From Mesostigma viride (lineage: Eukaryota > Streptophyta > Mesostigmatophyceae > Mesostigmatales > Mesostigmataceae): a DNA stretch of 64,000 bases. The DNA lies in NCBI GenBank assembly GCA_009746045.1, contig RPFO01000819.1, positions 746,382-810,381 on the forward strand. Reading direction: 5' to 3'. Made by a program: the position numbers and the translations under genes. Positions 31,700 through 43,292 of the stretch are shown piece by piece. How positions within the stretch are numbered: the first letter of the stretch is position 1; every line of letters starts with the position of its first letter. A model generated the notes under the pieces. It was not told the DNA's origin. It made no database searches and saw only the letters and a program-made list of their open reading frames with translations.

Positions 31700-34600
31700 C
31701 TTGAGCCTGCACACATCCCTGAACCCTGGAGGGTGCCCCCAGGGGTGTGTAATGAAGCTGCTAGTGACAGCAGTGAGGGGCAGCCCCATGCTCTAGTGAA
31801 AGAGCCTATTGGACACGATGGGGCAAGCTTGGTTACCACAGAGAGTATGCCAGCTGTAGCTGCAGTGGTTACTCGCCAACGTGCCCGCCATGGCGGTGCT
31901 GAGCCTGAGGTAGGACCTGGTGATGTGGACCCAGGTGGATCTCAGAAGCATTCTGACCGTGCAGGACTGGCACAGGATGGTCAGGATGAGGATAGGGCTG
32001 GAGACAGTCTGACAGGCACGACCCTGGTGCCTCCTGTACATAAGGGATCTGTACATACCTTGAGTGCTAATAATGACAATAAAAGGTTTTCTCTCTTGTA
32101 TGACATTGCCTCAAGGTTGCATACCATGTTTGGCCATGCAGCTCAGTCTTTGCAAGTTGCTAGACGGCTGGGAGGAAGTGAGTTGTACTCCATCTGCCAA
32201 CAGGTTGCTCAAGCTTGCAAGTGCAGGCTAGTTGCTAGAAAGCCCAAGCAGTCTCATGCCAGGACTCCTATTTTGCAGCCAGGCCATGTGCAGGTAGATA
32301 TTCAGAGAATCAGGGGTTTGAAGCTGCTGGTGGCAGTGGACAGATATACCAAGTACAAGACCCTAGAGATCCTGCCTGACATGGAGAAGCCTACATTGAT
32401 TGCTGCTCTGAAGTTGACAAGGAGCAGGTACCCTGGGTTGGAGTTGTTGCAGTGTGACATTCAGTTTGAGTGCTGTGAGAACCTGCCAGAGTTTCCAGAG
32501 TTGCTGATTACACCCAGGGAGAGCCACGGCCAGCAAGGGGTGGTGGAGAGAGCCATCCAAGAGATCAAGACTGTGCTGCTGGTGGAGAGGATTCCAAGGA
32601 CGTCATCTGCCATTGTGACATCTGCATGGCTACGTTCTGTGGAGGACAGGCTGAACCTGAGGACTCCCATGTTCTTTGGTGACATTGCCATCAATCCTCT
32701 TATGCTGCATACCAGGATGCTGCCAGCTGATGCTGAGCAGGCATGGAAGGAGAAGCTAGAGGCCAAGTTCCTCAAGCTGAGGCAGAAAGACAAGGGCTGG
32801 AGTGTCCTAGAACCTAACGTTGGACAACAGGTTGTTGTGTGGAAGGAACCAAGCTTTCCAGGGAAACGTGGCAGCTGGCATGATGGGGTGGTGACCCGAG
32901 TAGAAGCCGCTGGCCATAAGTGCTGGGTGGCCATTGATGGCTCCCAAGCAGTGCACCGTCTGTCCTGGTCAAAGATCCGTCCCCGGGGAGGTAATCAAGG
33001 AGACCTCTTCCAGGTGCCCGCTGGTGTACAAGGCGGGGGTGACGTGGAGCTTCCTGATCAGGGTGCTACAGCTGTATCGAGCCCTCAGGGTGACCCTGGC
33101 CCGGCCCCTGGGGTACCTTCACATACGGTGGTTGGGCAAGCAGGCGGACAGGCTGCACCTCCGGAACGGCCCGACACCAGGCCTAGGGGTGTGCGTCTAT
33201 CAGATATTGTACAGGCTTTGCAAAGAGCCAAGAAGGAGCCTAAGGTGTCCAAGCTTGTCCAGTTGGATGAACCTGAGGTAGCTGCCATGGAGATAGATAC
33301 CAATGCACAGGTTTCTGTCATGGGACCTCAGCATACAGGAGAACTGCTGGTCGGAGAACCAAGTTGCCCCTGGGTGTCTGATTTCAGTGGTAGGACGCAT
33401 CTAAGGGTGTTGGGAGAGGTTACTGCCCCTGTCATGGGTGTGGATGTGACCTTCCTTGTCCTAGAGGACTATGATGGCCCTGTGATTTTGGGTCAGAATT
33501 TTCTGGGCAATCCTGGGATTTCTATCAGAGCTACAGCTCTGAGAAGAGATGGCTGGGGGATGATTCCCCTAGAAAATTTCAGGACAACATTTCCAGTCAG
33601 GTGCAGGGCCAAGCCGGTCAAGGGTGTAAAATGGGATGAAGGGGAGGTGCCCCCAGCGGCCAGTTTGGTGATTCCAGCTGTGTTGCACCCCAGCAGTATT
33701 GGCATAACTCACAGGAGCCTTGCTGCACACTCTCCTTTGACATATGACCAGCTGGTCCAAGAGATGAGCTCGCCTACTTTGTTTGAGGCTTGGAAGCTCG
33801 CCTTCTCCAAGGCATTGGAGGAGTGGTTGCAGTTTGAGTGTGCTGCACCAACAGACAGACGTCCCCCAGCATCAAGGAAGCTTGCTTTGAGATTTGTGCT
33901 GAAGAGGAAGGTTGTGGATGAGGTATCAGTGCCCCATGTCAGGCCTGTCCTGAATGAGTATCACGGCACGGGGAGTCTGCCAGGAGAGGAGCTATACACG
34001 CCAGGGATGCTACACGACACATGGAGAATTTTGCTATGTCTCTACGTGGGGTTGCTGAACAGGGGAGCAGCTATGTCATCAGTGCTGCTGGACTTCAAGA
34101 GGGCATTTTTAAAATCTGATCCAGAAGTGGCCAGGAGGGTGTGGAAGCAGGATGAGCCTTACTGTGTTGAGGTGCCTGCCATCTGGAAGCTGGAGCTGCA
34201 TCAACAATTCCTGGTTATTCTGAAGGGCCTGGAAGGACTCAGGTCGAGCCCAATCATCTGGAGACTCACGCTGCAGGAAGCTCTGATCAGTGAGTGTGGC
34301 TTGAGAGTGTCTTCAGTTGATCCCTGTTTGCTGCTGGCCCAATGGGAGGGTCTGCCAGTGTATGCTAGTTTGCATGGAGATGATCTGCATTTGCTAGCCC
34401 CCACGACCTGGCTGAAGAAGTTTATTCCTGTCATCAGTGGCAAGTTTTCACTGGGCAAGGAGCTGTGGCAGGAGCCCAACAAGCCTGTAGTGTTCTGTGG
34501 AATGCAGGCTACCCTGTTCAGGAGGGACGGGGAGTGGAGTATCAGGCTTCAGGCTGGAGGAGATTATAAACAGACCATTGTGAAGGCCTTGCCAGAGAAG

Positions 34601-35289
34601 ATCACCCAGGCTGCAGGACCTGAGTTGAGAGGCATGTGGGCCTGGTTTGCCAGCATCTGTGGTCCGTCTTTGATGGTCCATAGCAGAATGCCTGATGAGG
34701 TGCTTGAGGATGAGAAGCCTCGAGTCATAGCCCGGTTGGTGGAGAGTACCCCTGATCTGATTTTGTCTGGGATTGACTTTGCCCAGCCTATCACCTTGGA
34801 GATCTTTGTTGACAGTTCCATGGATGCTCGCCAGGTTACCAAGGTCAGGGGGAGATCTGCTGCTCTGTTTGCTTTTTATCAGAGCAGGGCAAGTTTGTTC
34901 AGCTGGTACAGCAGACTGCAGAAGAGGGTCTGTATCAGTTCAGATGTGGCAGAATGCAGGGCCATATGCGAGGGGATCCAGTCCAGCCTGTACATAAAGG
35001 AGTTAATGCTGGAGCTGGCTTCAGTTACCCCTTGGACCTTGCAGATGGAGACGTTGTTGCTAACAGACAGCATGGGTATGGTCCAGTTTGTTCACAAGCA
35101 GCTGGCCAGAGCCGGGACCTGGATTATTTGTTGCTGAAGGAGTTGGCCAGTTTGGTTGACTTGAAGCATATCCCTGGCGAGGAGAACCCTGCTGATGCAT
35201 TGACAAAGCTGCCACACAAGGCCCCAGCCCAGTACAATGTACTGAGGAAGCTCATGAATGCTGACTGTCAAGTCGGTCTATCTGTCTAA
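31700..35289 (+). pseudogene. pol: Pol of copy C, frameshifted in RNase H
   Basis: The frame is open from just after the gag TGA through integrase, retropepsin-like domain and RT (same motifs as copy B) into RNase H. One G is missing at about 35109 (CTGGCCAGAGCC instead of CTGGCCAGGAGCC), so the last 50 or so residues, with the HIPGEENPADALTK segment, lie in another frame. It shares variants with copy B (LPADAEQ, GCCGGTCAAGG), marking B and C as sister copies. Confidence 0.9.
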
Positions 35290-37072
35290 AAGCTGAGAGC
35301 TGGGTGCTTAAGTCTCTGGATATCAGGCTGGGAGCTTGATTGTACATAATCCTGAGCACACCTTGAGGGGTGAGACATGTCTCTGGTGTGGGAATGTCTG
35401 ACATTGTCTCTGATGGAGAGATGTCTATTTCATCTCAGTCTGAGGTTTCCCCAGATCTGTGGTTTGTGGGCGGGGTTCGATTCCCTGGTGCCGTCTTAAG
35501 GCGGAGTTTCACGGACTGGCTGACCCATCCACCATGCTGGTGAGGTGGCGACAGGTCCCCTGATTTTCCACGGTTGGAACGAGTATAGGAGCTTGTGTTT
35601 TGCATGTGCTTCGCGTAGATGTTGTGTCTGGTTCGATAAGGGGCAGCAGACCGGCGCCGACTCCCGTCTGGGGGTCAGCAATGTTTTCTGATGAGCTGTT
35701 GTGGGTGATCTGTGGGGTTTCGCCTAAGGTCCTGAAGGTTGTACATACTTCTCAAGTTCTTAACTGAACACCTATGGGCTGCCACAGTTGGCCAACCTCT
35801 TGTACATGGGTAACACAACGAGCCTCCCGTGAAGGGATAGGGACTCATTGTAATTTGTTTGTGCTCCTGAGCCAGTATAGTTATTATAAATAGTGACGGA
35901 ACCTTTTTGCCACTTGGGCAATTAGGTCCGTCACTATTTATCCGGCGAAAACCACTCGCCGGTATCTATTCCGCGTTAAGTTCACGTGAACGTGGCGCGG
36001 AATTGATACCGGCGAGTGGTTTTCGCCGGATAAATAGTGACGGACCTAATTGCCCAAGTGGCAAAAAGGTTCCGTCACTATTTATAATAACTAAAACGTC
36101 GTAGTGTGGGGGCCGATATCTATCGTACCGCTGATGCCTACTGCAGTACCGAATCTCGCCTTAACGATATTCCAACCGGGCATATTTTCCCTTCTGGCAC
36201 TTTCGTTTGGCCTTCTGGTATCAATTCCTTCCGGTATTCGGAAATACCCGTGTCACCACAGGGATTCGAACCCCCGACTTACGAGGTCTTAGTTATTATA
36301 AATAGTGACGGAACCTTTTTGCCACTTGGGCAATTAGGTCCGTCACTATTTATCCGGCGAAAACCACTCGCCGGTATCTATTCCGCGTTAAGTTCACGTG
36401 AACGTGGCGCGGAATTGATACCGGCGAGTGGTTTTCGCCGGATAAATAGTGACGGACCTAATTGCCCAAGTGGCAAAAAGGTTCCGTCACTATTTATAAT
36501 AACTAAGACCTCGTAAGTCGGGGGTTCGAATCCCTGTGGTGACACGGGTATTTCCGAATACCGGAAGGAATTGATACCAGAAGGCCAAACGAAAGTGCCA
36601 GAAGGGAAAATATGCCCGGTTGGAATATCGTTAAGGCGAGATTCGGTACTGCAGTAGGCATCAGCGGTACGATAGATATCGGCCCCCACACTACGACGTT
36701 TTAGTTATTATAAATAGTGACGGAACCTTTTTGCCACTTGGGCAATTAGGTCCGTCACTATTTATCCGGCGAAAACCACTCGCCGGTATCAATTCCGCGC
36801 CACGTTCACGTGAACTTAACGCGGAATAGATACCGGCGAGTGGTTTTCGCCGGATAAATAGTGACGGACCTAATTGCCCAAGTGGCAAAAAGGTTCCGTC
36901 ACTATTTATAATAACTAGTATGGGTACTATGTACATATAATAAGGAATCCAAGCTGACTGTCATGCCCAGCGGGTTGTGACTTGTAGTCTGGGGAGGATA
37001 TCCAGTACCCATTGTGTGTGTTTGTATGTAGACTTGTGTGAGCTGCTACAGCTCAAGAAAAGAAAGGATTGG
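35290..37072 (+). other. 3' noncoding region of copy C, interrupted by a foldback element
   Basis: It is homologous to 27168-27915 with an 8-bp deletion near 35427. The foldback element at 35879-36916 is inserted in CCAGTATGGG. The B-box-like motif lies at about 35475-35485 and the polypurine tract at about 37053-37072. Confidence 0.8.
35879..36916. mobile_element. Foldback element made of three 214-bp palindromes (P-X-P-X'-P)
   Basis: Each P unit (35879-36092, 36291-36504, 36703-36916) is itself a near-perfect palindrome starting AGTTATTATAAATAGTGACG, centred on TTCACGTGAA. X (36093-36290) and X' (36505-36702) are 198-bp inverted copies of each other. The whole 1038 bp is thus one palindrome about 36397/36398 containing three smaller ones. 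AGTAT flanks both ends (35874-35878 and 36917-36921). X' holds a tRNA-like T-arm motif, GGTTCGAATCC (36523-36533). No transposase. Open frames in it are mirror artefacts. Confidence 0.9.
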
Positions 37073-37768
37073 AGTTAACGCCAAGCGCATTGGCGTGATC
37101 CTGATTCGGCATATCTCTGCGATTCCAGCGGCACCGGAACGAGTTCATTCCGACAAGTATCAAGAAAGTTATGGCGTTCCGACTTCCCGGTCGCGCGCGA
37201 GCGCGAGCCGGCTGTTCTTCTAAGTCAGACGTGAATATTTGCCGACGACATATGGGGTCGACAGTAATTCCTGGGCTGACAGGAATTAGGTGCTGTACCT
37301 ACGACGGTATTGGATTAATACGTCGTACGCAGGAAATAGGAACCTTAACCTGTGGTCTGTTGGTACCGCAGGCTTAGTCCTGGACTTCTAGGTGCAGATG
37401 CAATAGTCACTGTGGACTGTGCTCTGTGGTCACTGTGCCTGTATGGCAGACCTACTGTATAGGAGTTGGGCGCTGTACAGGTAGTGAATACTGTACCGGG
37501 GGTGTTATTACTGAGCAGGCCTCCTAGGCTGCTCAGGACTAGCAAGCACAGTGCACAAGTATATAAACAATAGGCCAGTGCCAAATGGGCATCTCTTGCG
37601 AGCCCGCCTCACGTGTTGTGCCTTGACTTGGCAAGCTCGTGTACAAGCCTCAAGTGTGTGAGCGCTGTAACATTATCCAATTTTAACAAAGCTCCGTTTC
37701 CAACCATATCACACATTGCTGCATTGCAACCATATCCTTCACATTGCGTGTGATAAGAACGTTTAACT
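37073..37768 (+). repeat. LTR shared by copies C and D (696 bp)
   Basis: It is preceded by the polypurine tract of copy C and followed directly by RNase H coding sequence of copy D. Its end reads GAACGTTTAACT with one extra T, a variant also found in the LTR at 57053-57749. Confidence 0.88.
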
Positions 37769-38271
37769 CTATCACCTTGGAGATCTTTGTTGACAGTTCC
37801 ATGGATGCTCGCCAGGTTACCAAGGTCAGGGGGAGATCTGCTGCTCTGTTTGCTTTTTATCAGAGCAGGGCAAGTTTGTTCAGCTGGTACAGCAGACTGC
37901 AGAAGAGGGTCTGTATCAGTTCAGATGTGGCAGAATGCAGGGCCATATGCGAGGGGATCCAGTCCAGCTTGTACATAAAGGAGTTAATGCTGGAGCTGGC
38001 TTCAGTTACCCCTTGGACCTTGCAGATGGAGACGTTGTTGCTAACAGACAGCATGGGTATGGTCCAGTTTGTTCACAAGCAGCTGGCCAGAAGCCGGGAC
38101 CTGGATTATTTGTTGCTGAAGGAGTTGGCCAGTTTGGTTGAGTTGAAGCATATCCCTGGCGAGGAGAACCCTGCTGATGCATTGACAAAGCTGCCACACA
38201 AGGCCCCAGCCCAGTACAATGTACTGAAGAAGCTCATGAATGCTGACTGTCAAGTCGGTCTATCTGTCTAA
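37769..38271 (+). pseudogene. RNase H fragment of copy D
   Basis: The LTR joins straight to the middle of RNase H (ITLEIFVDSSMDA onward), so ORF1, gag, integrase, protease and RT are deleted. The remaining 160 or so codons are open to the normal end QVGLSV. The junction shares CT with both partners. Confidence 0.88.
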
Positions 38272-39016
38272 AAGCTGAGAGCTGGGTGAAGTCTCTGGAT
38301 ATCAGGCTGGGAGCTTGATTGTACATAATCCTGAGCACACCTTGAGGGGTGAGACATGTCTCTGGTGTGGGAATGTCTGACATTGTCTCTGATGGAGAGA
38401 TGTCTATCTGGGGTTTTCATCTCAGTCTGAGGTTTCCCCAGATCTGTGGTTTGTGGGCGGGGTTCGATTCCCTGGTGCCGTCTTAAGGCGGAGTTTCACG
38501 GACTGGCTGACCCATCCACCATGCTGGTGAGGTGGCGACAGGTCCCCTGATTTTCCACGGTTGGAACGAGTATGGGAGCTTGTGTTTTGCATGTGCTTCG
38601 CGTAGATGTTGTGTCTGGTTCGATAAGGGGCAGCAGACCGGCGCCGACTCCCGTCTGGGGGTCAGCAATGTTTTCTGATGAGCTGTTGTGGGTGATCTGT
38701 GGGGTTTCGCCTAAGGTCCTGAAGGTTGTACATACTTCTCAAGTTCTTAGCTGAACACCTATGGGCTGCCACAGTTGGCCAACCTCTTGTACATGGGTAA
38801 CACAACGAGCCTCCCGTGAAGGGATAGGGACTCATTGTAATTTGTTTGTGCTCCTGAGCCAGTATGGGTGCTATGTACATATAATAAGGAATCCAAGCTG
38901 ACTGTCATGCCCAGCGGGTTGTGACTTGTAGTCGAGGGAGGATGTCCAGTACCCATTGTGTGTGTTTGTATGTAGACTTGTGTGAGCTGCTACAGCTCAA
39001 GAAAAGAAAGGATTGG
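38272..39016 (+). other. 3' noncoding region of copy D
   Basis: It is homologous to 27168-27915, with the B-box-like motif at about 38462-38472 and the polypurine tract at about 38997-39016. No gene. Confidence 0.75.
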
Positions 39017-39292
39017 AGTTAACGCCAAGCGCATTGGCGTGATCCTGATTCGGCATATCTCTGCGATTCCAGCGGCACCGGAACGAGTTCATTCCGACAA
39101 GTATCAAGAAAGTTATGGCGTTCCGACTTCCCGGTCGCGCGCGAGCGCGAGCCGGCTGTTCTTCTAAGTCGGACGTGAATATTTGCCGACGACATATGGG
39201 GTCGACAGTAATTCCTGGGCTGACAGGAATTAGGTGCTGAGCCTACGACGGTATTGGGTTAATACGTCGTACGCAGGAAATAGGAACCTTAA

Positions 39293-41017
39293 CCCTTAAA
39301 TGGTACTGAGTCCGTTTTCGTGGCTCCAGTTGAAGTCCTACCACTGTAACGGACTGAGTTTGTGGCAGAACCAGGCGCCGCGCCAAAAATAATTTAACGG
39401 TCAAACCTGGGGGGATCGATAGATCTAGACGTACTCTATGCCTGGCACTATTCAGACCGTACTTTGGACAACTGGCCAGGGAGATATACTCAATCAAAGT
39501 TGGGGGGGTACCATGGTCAAACGGGACCGACGTGAGTGAAAATAATTGACGTCCGCGGCTATGGCGGTGCAGGCAAATGACTGGTACGAGAGCATGGCTT
39601 GGAATTTCGAACTCAAAATTTGTAGTCATTATCCTTGATTGTTAGAAAGGTTATATCTCTGGCCGTGAAGCGTCTGGATGTGCGCAAGTATGTCTCTAGG
39701 TTCTAATCGGTGCAGCAGATCCTGTCAGCGGCCAGGCGGTGACAGTGCGTATGCTACCTGTTGTTCGGAAGCAAACGTCCATATATTTGCGCGTGGATAA
39801 ACTTGTTACGTTATTCTTGACATGTTTTATTAGCGATGACGGCCAGGAAAGGTTCGAGGCTGTGTCCGTGAGGTGGGAGTGATGGCTCCCGCACAGCAGG
39901 TAATCTGCAGTTTCGACCTGGTACGTATTAACATGTTAGCGTTTATACATTACAGTACCAAGTCGTCCTATCGTTTATAAACTAGTTGTAGACATGTAAT
40001 CGATGGTTTTTGCTTGTCGTTTTGTTGCTTTAGTGCTTGTACGCGTTCGCTTGTGATGGTTGGGGAATACCACTATGTCACGCAGATTTTGGACCAGATT
40101 TGATTGCTATTAGCTGAGGCTTCAACGAAACCAGTGAAGTAGCGTTTGTTATTGTCTCAAAACATGGTGGGCTTGATAAGGGGATGCTTTTCCCTGCACA
40201 GACATAGCGAGACAAGTGGTTTTCTGGCCAGCTCGATCTAGGCATTGCTTCTTGGTTTGCTGGCCCAAGTTATCCTTCTGCTTGTGCGTCCATAGTGCAT
40301 GCAAGAAACATGAATGGCCGGGGCCTGCTTGCATGGAAGCATAACCAGGTTAGTTCTTTTGTTTTTTTTTTCATTGCCAATCATTGGAATTGCTTTATAG
40401 AGTGTTGGATGCATTGATAATGTAGCTCCTTGTGAACCCCTTCTACGCTTGGTTTTGGGCCTTGGCACAAGCTTTATACTTGTTGTATAGCATGCTGTTG
40501 TGATTTTTAAGCTGGAAATGTGTTTGGGAATCCATGTGTGGCCATCTATGATGTTTTGTACCACGTTGGAATTGAATGCCCATACGGTAGTGCTAGCAAA
40601 ACACCCCAAAATAACTGCACCCGTTATAACGGTCTGAGCTATTTTGGGCTGTATGCTAGCTAGCCTGTGCAGTTCTATGGCATGTCATGTTGTGAATGCA
40701 TCTATGGCATGCCTGTGATTATCTTTAACTCCCCTCAAAGGGCCAGGGTCATCAGATTTTGAGAAACGGTCCATATTGCATTATATATCTCTTGAACCCC
40801 ATCTGCACCGTACCCCCTTGGGGGGGGTGCTATTTATAGCAGCTGTGGGGCATAGATATGTGACCAATGACATGCATGACCCCAAAGTTATTTGATATAA
40901 AAGCATCCTTGGTTCCAAGGGTGGGCCAGAAAATGTTATTTGGCTAGATACTCTCATACTTACTAAGATACCCATACTCAGTCCGTTCTGGTGGTTCCAG
41001 TTGACACCATTTAAGGG
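39293..41017. mobile_element. piggyBac-like DNA element, nonautonomous (1725 bp)
   Basis: The termini are perfect 12-bp inverted repeats CCCTTAAATGGT/ACCATTTAAGGG, flanked on both sides by TTAA (39289-39292 and 41018-41021). TTAA duplication with CCC-starting ends defines piggyBac elements. Subterminal motifs include ACTGAGTCCGTT and TTCCAGTTGA/CTCCAGTTGA on both sides. No transposase frame is visible. The interior holds the shared module (39571-40345) and other noncoding DNA, including an inverted repeat-like GCTAGC region near 40655. Confidence 0.8.
39571..40345 (+). repeat. Shared transposon module, copy 2
   Basis: It runs from GACTGGTACGAGAGCATGG to GGAAGCATAACCAG and is homologous over its length to 48323-49080 inside a hAT element and partly to 12543-12902. 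Conserved stretches include GACGGCCAGGAAAGG, TGATGGTTGGGGAATACCAC and CAGATTTTGGACCAGATTTG. It has no conserved open frame. Confidence 0.75.
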
Positions 41018-41446
41018 TTAACCTGTGGTCTGGTGGTACCGCAGGCCTAGTCCTGGACTTCTAGGTGCAGATGCAATAATCACTGTGGTGACTGTACTCT
41101 GTGGTCACTGTGCCTGTATGGCAGACCTACTGTATAGGAACTGGGCGCTGTACAGGTAGTGAATACTGTACCGGGGGTGTTATTACTGAGCAGGCCTCCT
41201 AGGCTGCTCAGGACTAGCAAGCACAGTGCACAAGTATATAAACAATAGGCCAGTGCCAATTGGGCATCTCTTGCGAGCCCGCCTCACGTGTTTTTGCCTT
41301 GACTTGGCAAGCGCGTGTACAAGCCTCAAGTGTGTGAGCGCTGTAACATTATCCAATTTTAACAAAGCTCCGTTTCCAACCATATTCACACATTGCTGCA
41401 TTGCAACCATATCCTTCACATTGCGTTTGCTATAAGAACGTTAACT

Positions 41447-41451
41447 CACTT
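41447..41451. repeat. Right target-site duplication CACTT of the 33 kb array
   Basis: It matches 8269-8273. The LINE sequence resumes immediately after. Confidence 0.88.
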
Positions 41452-41775
41452 AGCTCGCACCAACCAGGTAGACACCTCACGTGGCCCCCCCGCAGGGCTG
41501 CGCCCAGCTCAGCCTGGCCGGCACCTCCTTACGTGGGCCGGGCCGGCCCAGCAATGCTCGCCGCCGCAACCTTGGCCCGCACCTTCAAAGAACAGCTAGT
41601 CGCAGACATGGGGGGGCTAGGTCTATCCGTGATTTGGAACAAGATGATGGACAAGGCCAAGTGGGCCCAGGTCATAGAGGACAACGAACCCGGGCTCCCG
41701 TGGGGAAGCGCCCGCGTGTGCAAACATACGGGAGGCACGCCAGACAGGTCCCCTAGGGTAGAGGGCTTAGACTAG
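41452..41775 (+). pseudogene. LINE ORF2, 3' part (continuation of 5811-8273)
   Basis: Joined across the array, the protein reads RRLQLVGHL followed by ARTNQVDTS, then, after a frameshift, a C-terminal domain with WNKMMDKAKWAQVIE (about 41632-41680) and the stop at 41773-41775. The restored frame and the CACTT duplication prove that both parts are one LINE. The stop is followed by about 50 bp of trailer and then the (ATCC)n array. Confidence 0.8.
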
Positions 41776-41827
41776 TTGTTGTAGATAGATGTTGTAGATA
41801 GATTAGACCGGTAGTAGGACTGTTTGC

Positions 41828-42238
41828 ACCCATCCATCCATCCATCCATACATCCATACATCCATCCATCCATCCATCCATCCATCCATCCATCCATCCA
41901 TCCATCCATCCATCCATCCATCCATCCATCCATCCATCCATCCATCCATCCATCCATCCATCCATCCATCCATCCATCCATCCATCCATCCATCCATCCA
42001 TCCATCCATCCATCCATCCATCCATCCATCCATCCATCCATCCATCCATCCATCCATCCATCCATCCATCCATCCATCCATCCATCCATCCATCCATCCA
42101 TCCATCCATCCATCCATCCATCCATCCATCCATCCATCCATCCATCCATCCATCCATCCATCCATCCATCCATCCATCCATCCATCCATCCATCCATCCA
42201 TCCATCCATCCATCCATCCATCCATCCATCCATCCATC
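41828..42238. repeat. (ATCC)n array, about 100 copies
   Basis: Nearly perfect CATC/ATCC tetranucleotide repeats with two variant CATACATC units near the start. It directly follows the LINE trailer and may be the LINE's simple-repeat 3' tail. Trp-Met-Asp-Gly and Ile-His-Pro-Ser frames over it are artefacts. Confidence 0.95.
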
Positions 42239-42485
42239 GGGGTCAATGCTCCGTGACTCCCCAACGGGAGCACGAGTCTAATTAATTAATTAATTAATTA
42301 ATACTGTGCGTGAAATAAGACCCGAGGTCAGCTGACATGCGCGTATATCTACAAGAGCGGGCATTCTTAGCTTAGCCCTAAGCACGTAATCACCGATAAA
42401 TCATAAATCAACCATCAAAATTTCGCAGAATTCATGCATGATGCTTTTGTGATTGAGTAATAATGTAGCTTGTGAGAAATGCCAC
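42239..42485. other. Short unique sequence between microsatellites; no gene
   Basis: It includes (TAAT)5-6 at about 42279-42301. Nothing else was recognised. Confidence 0.5.

Positions 42486-42576
<91 letters not shown>
42486..42576. repeat. (AAGT)n microsatellite
   Basis: About 91 bp of perfect AAGT repeats, ending abruptly at the gypsy LTR start TGTAACA. The gypsy element probably inserted into or at the edge of this array. Confidence 0.95.
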
Positions 42577-42577
<1 letters not shown>

Positions 42578-43279
42578 GTAACAACCAAATGTTACATCCA
42601 AAGTTTTCCTACTGTTGATCTTATTATGAGTTCTTTAGGACAATTATTTGGGAAGTTAGGAGGCTTCGACGTCTGACGGATATTGGGCCTGCTGAGATCT
42701 GCAGAATTTATTGTTCTACCCTCATTGGTCGTGGCCTGATCCACGTAGGGTACTTTGCATGGTTTTGTTCAGTCAGTCATAGATTCTCTTTAATACCGTT
42801 GTACCTGGTGGATCTGGTTCCAGGTCATGGAGATTTCGTATGTGCTGGCTTTGTGTTGTGTTGAGGATTCGGGAGCTAAGATCTTATCTTGAGTGATTCT
42901 CACTTTTGATTGGTCCTTCCGGGTTAGGACTGAGCCGACTCTGCGTGCACGATGACTTTTATCCTGTTTGTGGCGGCTGAGCATGTGTGCGTGTAAGAAA
43001 GCTAAAGCTATGGTGTAATTCAAGGGTTTCCTTGTTTCATCAATCAAACAACCCTCGCTAAAAGTCAACTATAACTTCAACAGATAGTCGACTTGGATAT
43101 AACATTGTCTGTTGTGTCTAACAAGGGTGGGGACTCATTCCCTTAACTGTTGAAGATCCATCTTCATTGCTTCTCTGGACGTGAAGTTATCTGTCGCGAC
43201 TCCAACCCAGGTATAAAGATCTTTTCACATCAATGTTGAAACTGAGGCTGTTGCAAACACAACATTTTTAGTCGTTACA
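42577..43279 (+). repeat. 5' LTR of the gypsy element (703 bp)
   Basis: It starts TGTAACAACC and ends TTAGTCGTTACA, a standard TG...CA terminus with TGTAAC/GTTACA inverted ends. It matches the partial 3' LTR at 63499-64000. Confidence 0.92.
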
Positions 43280-43280
43280 T

Positions 43281-43292
43281 TGGTATCGGAGG
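43281..43292 (+). promoter_or_regulatory. Primer binding site of the gypsy element
   Basis: TGGTATCGGAGG follows the LTR after one base. It resembles the initiator-tRNA-Met-type site TGGTATCAGAG used by many plant and algal LTR elements. Confidence 0.7.

Larger units (their letters stand above)
39017..41446 (+). repeat. Last LTR of the array, interrupted by a piggyBac-like element
   Basis: LTR parts are 39017-39292 and 41022-41446. It carries the same variants as the first LTR at 8274-8972 and is followed by the target duplication CACTT at 41447-41451. So it is the original 3' LTR partner of the first LTR. Confidence 0.88.

Noticed and set aside
36104-36936. Open frames of 60-136 codons in the foldback element (with GFEPPTY)
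   Set aside because: They appear in mirror image on both strands, and GFEPPT is what a reverse T-arm of a tRNA gives when translated.
41753-42285. Trp-Met-Asp-Gly and Ile-His-Pro-Ser repeat frames
   Set aside because: Artefacts of the (ATCC)n array on both strands.
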